A DNA stretch of 16,054 bases, from the NCBI GenBank assembly GCA_003224515.1, contig QHZC01000274.1, positions 1 through 16,054 on the forward strand, read 5' to 3'. Each line of letters begins with the position of its first letter. Positions within the stretch are counted from its first letter, which is position 1. The position numbers and the translations under genes are program-made. The notes under the pieces are model-generated. The model saw only the letters and a program-made list of their open reading frames with translations, did not search any database and was not told the DNA's origin. This document shows positions 12,327-16,054 of the stretch, in pieces. This DNA comes from Acidobacteriota bacterium. Lineage in GTDB: Bacteria > Acidobacteriota > Terriglobia > Acidiferrales > UBA7541.

Positions 12327-13535
12327 ATGACACAACACGTTGGCGAGCTTAATCCTCCGGTTCGGTTGATGTTGACCCCCGGACCGTCTTCGATCGATCC
12401 GCGCGTCTATCGCGCAATGGCCACGCCTCTGGTGGGGCACATGGACCCGTGGTTCAGGGGATGCATGGACGAGACGCAAATACTGATGCGGCAGATTTTT
12501 CAGACGGAAAACCGGATCACCATGCCGCTTTCGGCCTCGGGATCGGGCGGGATTGAAGCGTCGGTGCTGAATGCGCTGGAAGAGGGCGATGAGGGCATCG
12601 TGGCGGTTAACGGTGTTTTTTCTGAGCGCATGTACGAGATTGCGACGCGGGCGTCGTCGAAAGTCATAAAAGTGGAGGCGCCCTATGGAAAGCCCGTGGA
12701 TGCGGAAGATGTGCGCCGTGCCGGCAAGGGCAAGAAGATCAACATCATCGGCTTCGCGCATGGAGAGACCTCGACCGGCGTGGTCACTGGCATTGATCCC
12801 TACCGAAAGGTCGCGGACGAATTGGGAGCACTGCTGATTGTAGATACCGTGGCGTCACTCGCGGCCGTGCCGCTCGATGTCGACCGGCAGCGCATTGATA
12901 TTTGCTTCAGTGGATCGCAAAAGGCGATTAGCGCGCCGCCGGGAATGTCGCCCATTACCGTGAGCCCAGCCGCCGAGGAAGTGTTTCGAAAGCGGAAGAC
13001 GAAAGTGCAGAGCTGGTACTTCGATTTGACGACGGCGATGAACTATTGGGGCAAAGACCGGCTGTATCATCACACCCCCCCGATTTCGCTGATCTTTGCG
13101 CTGCGCGAAGCGATGCGGCTGGTGGCGGAAGAGGGGCTGGAGGCGCGCTGGGAGCGGCATCGCGTGAATCAACTCGCGCTGATCGCGGGCATCGAGGCGA
13201 TGGGGCTGAATCTGCTGGTGAAGAACCCGGCGGACCGTTTGCCAACGGTCACCGCCGTGATGATTCCCAGCGGCATTGACGACGTAAAAGTGCGCAACCA
13301 GTTGCTCGACGAGTTCAACATCGAGATCGCCGGCGGCTTCGGCGCGGTGAAGGGCAAAATCTGGCGCGTAGGATTGATGGGCTACTGCAGCCAGAAGCCG
13401 TTCGTGTTGCTGTTCCTGGCCGCGGTGGAAAAGTGCTTGCTCGATCAGGGGTTCCGCGTGCCGAGTGGCGCCGGAGTTGGAGCGGCGATTCGGAGTTACT
13501 CGCAGGTGGAGACCGCTGCCGCTGTCAGCCGTTAG
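12327..13535 (+). CDS. Class V PLP-dependent aminotransferase (alanine/serine-glyoxylate type)
   Basis: Cytoplasmic pyridoxal-phosphate enzyme of 402 residues, the usual length for this family. It probably moves an amino group between alanine or serine and glyoxylate or a similar keto acid. Landmarks are LTPGPSSIDPRVYRAM (16-31), SASGSGGIEASVLNAL (69-84, phosphate-binding), HGETSTGV (145-152), VDTVASLAAVPLDVD (172-186, Asp173 pairing with the ring nitrogen) and SGSQKAISAPPGM, where Lys199 should bind PLP. WRVGLMGYCSQKPFV near the end is the family's closing motif. Start: ATG 12327 after GAAGGG; the open frame reaches 12198, but those residues are not conserved-looking. The exact substrate is not decidable from sequence: alanine-glyoxylate, serine-pyruvate and phosphonate-related members look alike. 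It is followed on the same strand by a small gene. Confidence 0.9.
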   Translation: MTQHVGELNPPVRLMLTPGPSSIDPRVYRAMATPLVGHMDPWFRGCMDETQILMRQIFQTENRITMPLSASGSGGIEASVLNALEEGDEGIVAVNGVFSERMYEIATRASSKVIKVEAPYGKPVDAEDVRRAGKGKKINIIGFAHGETSTGVVTGIDPYRKVADELGALLIVDTVASLAAVPLDVDRQRIDICFSGSQKAISAPPGMSPITVSPAAEEVFRKRKTKVQSWYFDLTTAMNYWGKDRLYHHTPPISLIFALREAMRLVAEEGLEARWERHRVNQLALIAGIEAMGLNLLVKNPADRLPTVTAVMIPSGIDDVKVRNQLLDEFNIEIAGGFGAVKGKIWRVGLMGYCSQKPFVLLFLAAVEKCLLDQGFRVPSGAGVGAAIRSYSQVETAAAVSR

Positions 13536-13557
13536 TCAACTAAGCTACAGCACTTTC

Positions 13558-13588
13558 TGTCATGCTGAGCGCAGCAAAGCATCTGCAT
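13558..13588. repeat. REP-like intergenic repeat, single copy
   Basis: TGTCATGCTGAGCGCAGCAA continuing to AGCATCTGCAT. This resembles the dispersed intergenic repeat of the TGTCATYCTGAGCGAAGCGA type that I recall from many bacterial genomes, Acidobacteria included. It can fold: ATGCTG with CAGCA..AGCAT. There is only one copy in this window, in the 88-nt gap between the aminotransferase and the next gene. Confidence 0.45.
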
Positions 13589-13623
13589 AAACTGTCAAAT
13601 GAGCAGTCAGCGAAGGAGCGCGC

Positions 13624-13998
13624 GTGACGTCACGCCCTGTACTTGCGAATACCGGCGCGATGAGCCAATTCATCGGCGCCTTTGAAGTGACCTCCAAATT
13701 GACTGGGCAAACGTATCCGTGCCGCTTCTCGCATATGTGGAACGGCATTGCGACGCGGCACGCGGACACAATTGATACCAAGTTTTTTGTCGATGGCCAG
13801 GCCCTTGTTGTTGGATTGGCGCACACCGCTTTCGTGAAATTCCGAGAGAAGACCGGGCGCGATTTGACCGACCGTGAAGCGAGCTTTGTCGCAGCGGAGT
13901 ATTTGCGCGAACGGCTCGAAGAAGCTGATGTGCGGCCGCTCTACGACGTGGCACACAACGACGTACTGCGTCTGATCACGCAGGTTGGCATCAAGTAG
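13624..13998 (+). CDS. Conserved-looking hypothetical protein, 124 residues
   Basis: Soluble protein starting at GTG 13624, set by AAGGAG (13613-13618 area) five bases upstream. The N-terminal half is beta-like (GAFEVTSKLTGQTYPCRFSH, ATRHADTIDTKFFVDGQALV) and the C-terminal half helical (HTAFVKFREKTGRDLTDREA, VAAEYLRERLEEADVRP). The order "ELTG..Y.CRFS ... RHADT.D.KF.VDG" reminds me of short acidobacterial proteins without assigned function, but I cannot name a domain. No membrane helix or signal peptide is seen. It lies 88 nt after the aminotransferase on the same strand, with a hairpin repeat between them, and is followed by a terminator. It could be co-transcribed with the enzyme gene. Confidence 0.7.
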   Translation: MTSRPVLANTGAMSQFIGAFEVTSKLTGQTYPCRFSHMWNGIATRHADTIDTKFFVDGQALVVGLAHTAFVKFREKTGRDLTDREASFVAAEYLRERLEEADVRPLYDVAHNDVLRLITQVGIK

Positions 13999-14026
13999 AA
14001 ACCATCAACAAGTGATTGGGAACAGA

Positions 14027-14049
14027 CGTGCTTCGGCCCGGTTTTTTTT
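14027..14049 (+). terminator. Intrinsic terminator after the 13624 gene
   Basis: CGTGC (14027-14031), TTCG loop, GCCCG (14036-14040) with one T-C mismatch in the stem, then G and eight T (14042-14049). The stable TTCG tetraloop and T-run support a terminator for the plus strand, placed in the 57-nt gap before the convergent MFS gene. Confidence 0.55.
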
Positions 14050-14055
14050 GAACGG

Positions 14056-15300
14056 TCAGTCGCCAGGTTCGGCGTGGAAAGAGGCGAGAGTCGGGTGGCG
14101 GAGGCCGTCGCGGCGAATGAAGCGGATGACCAGAAGCATGAGCAGCGCGCCGCAAACCATAACGGCCACGGCGATTTGCAGGCCCAGCTGCAAGTCGTGA
14201 AGATCAGAGATTTTCCCCACTACGTGCGGGCCGAGACCGCCAACCAATTGCGTGGCAAACATGTACACGCCGACGGAAGTAGCGTGCGCGCGGCGCGGCA
14301 TCATGTCATGAAGAACGGCCGTCACGGGCCCGTGATACCAGGACATGAAGAATCCGGCGACAAACAACCCCGCCAGCACAATTGATTTTTCTTCCGATTG
14401 GATGGCCAGCAACAGAAACGGAGCCGCGAGAAGGAATGCGACGGCGATGGCAATGATGCGCCCGTAGGAAAAACTTCGCTGCAGCCGATCTGCAACGAAT
14501 CCGCCGGTCAGCACGCCAAAGAGTGCAGATAACAGACTGATGACCGCAAGCGAGACGGAGGCTTCACGCAAGCTGAAGTCCTTATAGTTGACAGCGAAGT
14601 CCGTTCCCCAGGTGAGCAGCGAGACGCTGGAGAATGTAATGCAAATCCCCGCGAAGATCAGGGAGACAAAGGCGGGGACACGCAGAAGCCGCGAGATGGG
14701 CACGACTTCAGAGCGCGGCCCGCGTGGCGGTTCGTCAATCCAGAAAAGGGCGATACCGGGAACAATCCCGGCGAACGCAACGATGAAGAGAGCTTCCTGC
14801 CAGCCGTATCGCGGCCCAATGATGCCACCCAAAGCCTGACCGGCGGCGCCTCCGAGCAGCATGCCGGAAGCAAAGATGGCTTGCGCGGCAGCGCGGCGTT
14901 CCTGGGGAAACGCACCGGAAATCATGGATTGAGCCGCAGGCGCGTAAGCTGCTTCGCCAAGTCCGACAACCGCCCGGGCGATCAAGAAGAAAAGAAAACT
15001 AGAGGTGAGACCACCTGCAAATGTCGCGAGGCTCCAGAACAGGATGCCGATAGCGATGATGGCTTTGCGGCTGAAACGATCGGCGAAGAAACCGAAAGGG
15101 ATGCTGCCGACAGCGAGAACCACCAGGAGAAAGGTTTGCAGCGAGCCGAGCTCGGCGTCTGTAACCTGGAGATGATCGCGCAAGAGTGGAATCAGTGGGA
15201 CGAAAACCTGGCGGGCGGCGAAGTTGACAAAATTGATCAAAGCAAGTACAGCAAGGAGACGAATCTGGTAGGAAGTGAGCGGAATGGACTTCGTAGACAT
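14056..15300 (-). CDS. Major facilitator superfamily transporter (Spinster-like)
   Basis: Inner-membrane secondary transporter of about 414 residues with 12 predicted helices. The opening INFVNFAARQVFVPLIPLLR DHLQVTDAELGSLQ resembles Spinster-type MFS proteins. Motif A of the family is intact at residues 70-80 (GFFADRFSRKA), and a second, weaker copy, GGFVADRLQRSF, occurs in the C-terminal half. GLGEAAYAPAAQSMISGAFP in helix 4-5 is also typical. The substrate cannot be told from the sequence. The start is uncertain: ATG 15300 (MSTKSIPL) gives the natural MFS N-terminus but has a poor ribosome site; ATG 15327 is in frame with AGG close by and would add nine residues. The gene is divergent from the AI-2E family gene, with about 85 nt between them, and converges with the 13624 gene. 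Confidence 0.86.
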   Translation of the reverse strand: MSTKSIPLTSYQIRLLAVLALINFVNFAARQVFVPLIPLLRDHLQVTDAELGSLQTFLLVVLAVGSIPFGFFADRFSRKAIIAIGILFWSLATFAGGLTSSFLFFLIARAVVGLGEAAYAPAAQSMISGAFPQERRAAAQAIFASGMLLGGAAGQALGGIIGPRYGWQEALFIVAFAGIVPGIALFWIDEPPRGPRSEVVPISRLLRVPAFVSLIFAGICITFSSVSLLTWGTDFAVNYKDFSLREASVSLAVISLLSALFGVLTGGFVADRLQRSFSYGRIIAIAVAFLLAAPFLLLAIQSEEKSIVLAGLFVAGFFMSWYHGPVTAVLHDMMPRRAHATSVGVYMFATQLVGGLGPHVVGKISDLHDLQLGLQIAVAVMVCGALLMLLVIRFIRRDGLRHPTLASFHAEPGD

Positions 15301-15384
15301 GCTGAGTTGGCTCGGTGACGCGCGCATGACCTGGTGGAGCGTAGACCGGAAGTTATCAGCCTTTGCTCGGCCTATCAAGATTAT

Positions 15385-15640
15385 ATGATGACTAAGAATC
15401 CTGCCCCTTCCACGAACGCCACAACCAGTGACCGTTTAACCACCGTTCTTTCTTACGGCGTGCTGCTGCTCCTGATCTACCTGGTTTTCCGGATCTACGA
15501 GCCGTTCCTGGCAGCGCTCGGATGGGCGGCCATACTAGCGATTTTTTTCTATCCGATGCACCAACGGCTCCGGCGACGTTTCTCCGCGAACAAGGCGGCC
15601 GTCTTCAGTACCTTGGCCGTGACTTTCCTTCTGAGTATTG
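15385..15640 (+). pseudogene. AI-2E family transporter, N-terminal fragment (frame-disrupted)
   Basis: From ATG 15385 or 15388 the frame gives a polar N-terminus, helix 1-2 (VLSYGVLLLLIYLVFRIYEP, FLAALGWAAILAIFFYPMHQ), then LRRRFSANKAAVFSTLAVTF at the start of helix 3. This is the standard N-terminus of AI-2E family (PF01594) membrane permeases, some of which export autoinducer-2 and others ions or unknown solutes. After LLSI (about 15640) the frame turns into non-family sequence and stops at 15816, while family sequence resumes one frame over. Roughly 18-20 residues of helix 3 and its loop seem to be missing at the join. I infer an out-of-frame deletion or an assembly error. No clear ribosome site precedes the start. 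Confidence 0.68.
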
Positions 15641-16054
15641 GTGCAGCAGGCGCCCAAGTTGGCCAAAGGCTGGGCCTGGATTGCGCAACACCTCCCGGGC
15701 CTGGATCCCAATGCCGACGCGCTGGAGATGCTGGCCCAGGGTGTTCAGAAAGAGGCAGGGTTTCTCGCCGAGCGCCTCGGCACGATACTGCGGAATATTG
15801 CGACGTTTATTTTTGATCAGTTTGTGATGATCTTCGCGATGTTTTATTTTTTTCGCGACGCCGACAAGATTATCCAGGGAGTGCGAAGCATTTTGCCTTT
15901 TGATGCCGAACACAGAGAGACGATGATGACGCAAACGCGGGACCTCATCTCCGCGAGCGTGACGACAAGCCTTATCCTAGCGGCCATTCAGGGCGCAATC
16001 GGTGGACTCGGCTTTGTGCTGGTGAAATTGCCGGCGCCACTTTTCTGGGGCGTG
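15635..16054 (+). pseudogene. AI-2E family transporter, continuation in another frame (runs off right edge)
   Basis: This frame opens right after TGA 15632-15634 and stays open for 140 codons to the window end. It reads VQQAPKLAKGWAWIAQHLPG, QKEAGFLAERLGTILRNIAT, FIFDQFVMIFAMFYFFRDAD, then SVTTSLILAAIQGAIGGLGF and LPAPLFWGV. The FYFFRDAD and AAIQGAIGGLGF stretches are hallmark segments of the AI-2E permease family, in the correct order after the fragment at 15385. It is therefore the same gene shifted by one frame. No ribosome site lies before its possible TTG/GTG starts (15638, 15641), so separate translation is unlikely. The final helices are beyond the window. Confidence 0.72.

Noticed and set aside
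1..16054. CRISPR array, tRNA/rRNA, integrase, transposase or prophage genes
   Set aside because: I looked for regularly spaced repeats, cloverleaf-like sequence and mobile-element proteins and saw none. The repeats present are isolated pairs.

Overview
The window looks like part of an Acidobacteriota chromosome, most likely a soil member of the Terriglobia. This is an inference from gene content and not from a marker gene. The clues are an Oar-like TonB-dependent receptor with a glycine-rich insert, a two-module DUF5666 protein, a DUF4440 protein, several families I associate with acidobacterial genomes, and moderately high GC with frequent GTG/TTG starts. I see no tRNA, rRNA, CRISPR array, transposase, integrase or phage gene.

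Layout. 1-1879 (minus): a DUF5666 secreted protein followed after 22 nt by the 5' part of a TonB-dependent receptor that runs off the left edge. 2349-2624 (minus): a small beta-rich protein. 2960-3784 (plus): a membrane fatty-acid desaturase whose N-terminal helix lies in a different frame, as if an out-of-frame internal deletion had occurred. 4005-7159 (plus): a GAF protein, a compact secreted M1 metallopeptidase and an exported protein of unknown function. 7228-8032 (minus): three small genes, two encoding Cys-rich likely zinc-binding proteins and one a two-helix membrane protein, ending against a 67-nt scrap of a DUF4440 gene whose close relative stands intact at 11604.

8274-11540 is the most unusual part. 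A structured region with a paired inverted repeat precedes a 66-residue secreted or membrane peptide, a 7-helix membrane protein, a membrane-anchored protein whose start overlaps the preceding stop, and a small soluble protein. These meet a convergent XRE-type regulator with a LexA/S24-like C-terminal domain that seems to lack catalytic residues; the two converging genes overlap by 50 nt. I read this tentatively as an uncharacterised envelope-signalling cassette. The gene structure is visible; the function is inference.

11604-15300: DUF4440 protein (minus), class V aminotransferase plus a 124-residue conserved-looking protein (plus, with a terminator), then a convergent MFS transporter (minus). 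From 15385 to the right edge lies an AI-2E family transporter, also broken by what looks like an out-of-frame internal deletion. Two membrane-protein genes damaged in the same manner suggest gene decay or an assembly problem.
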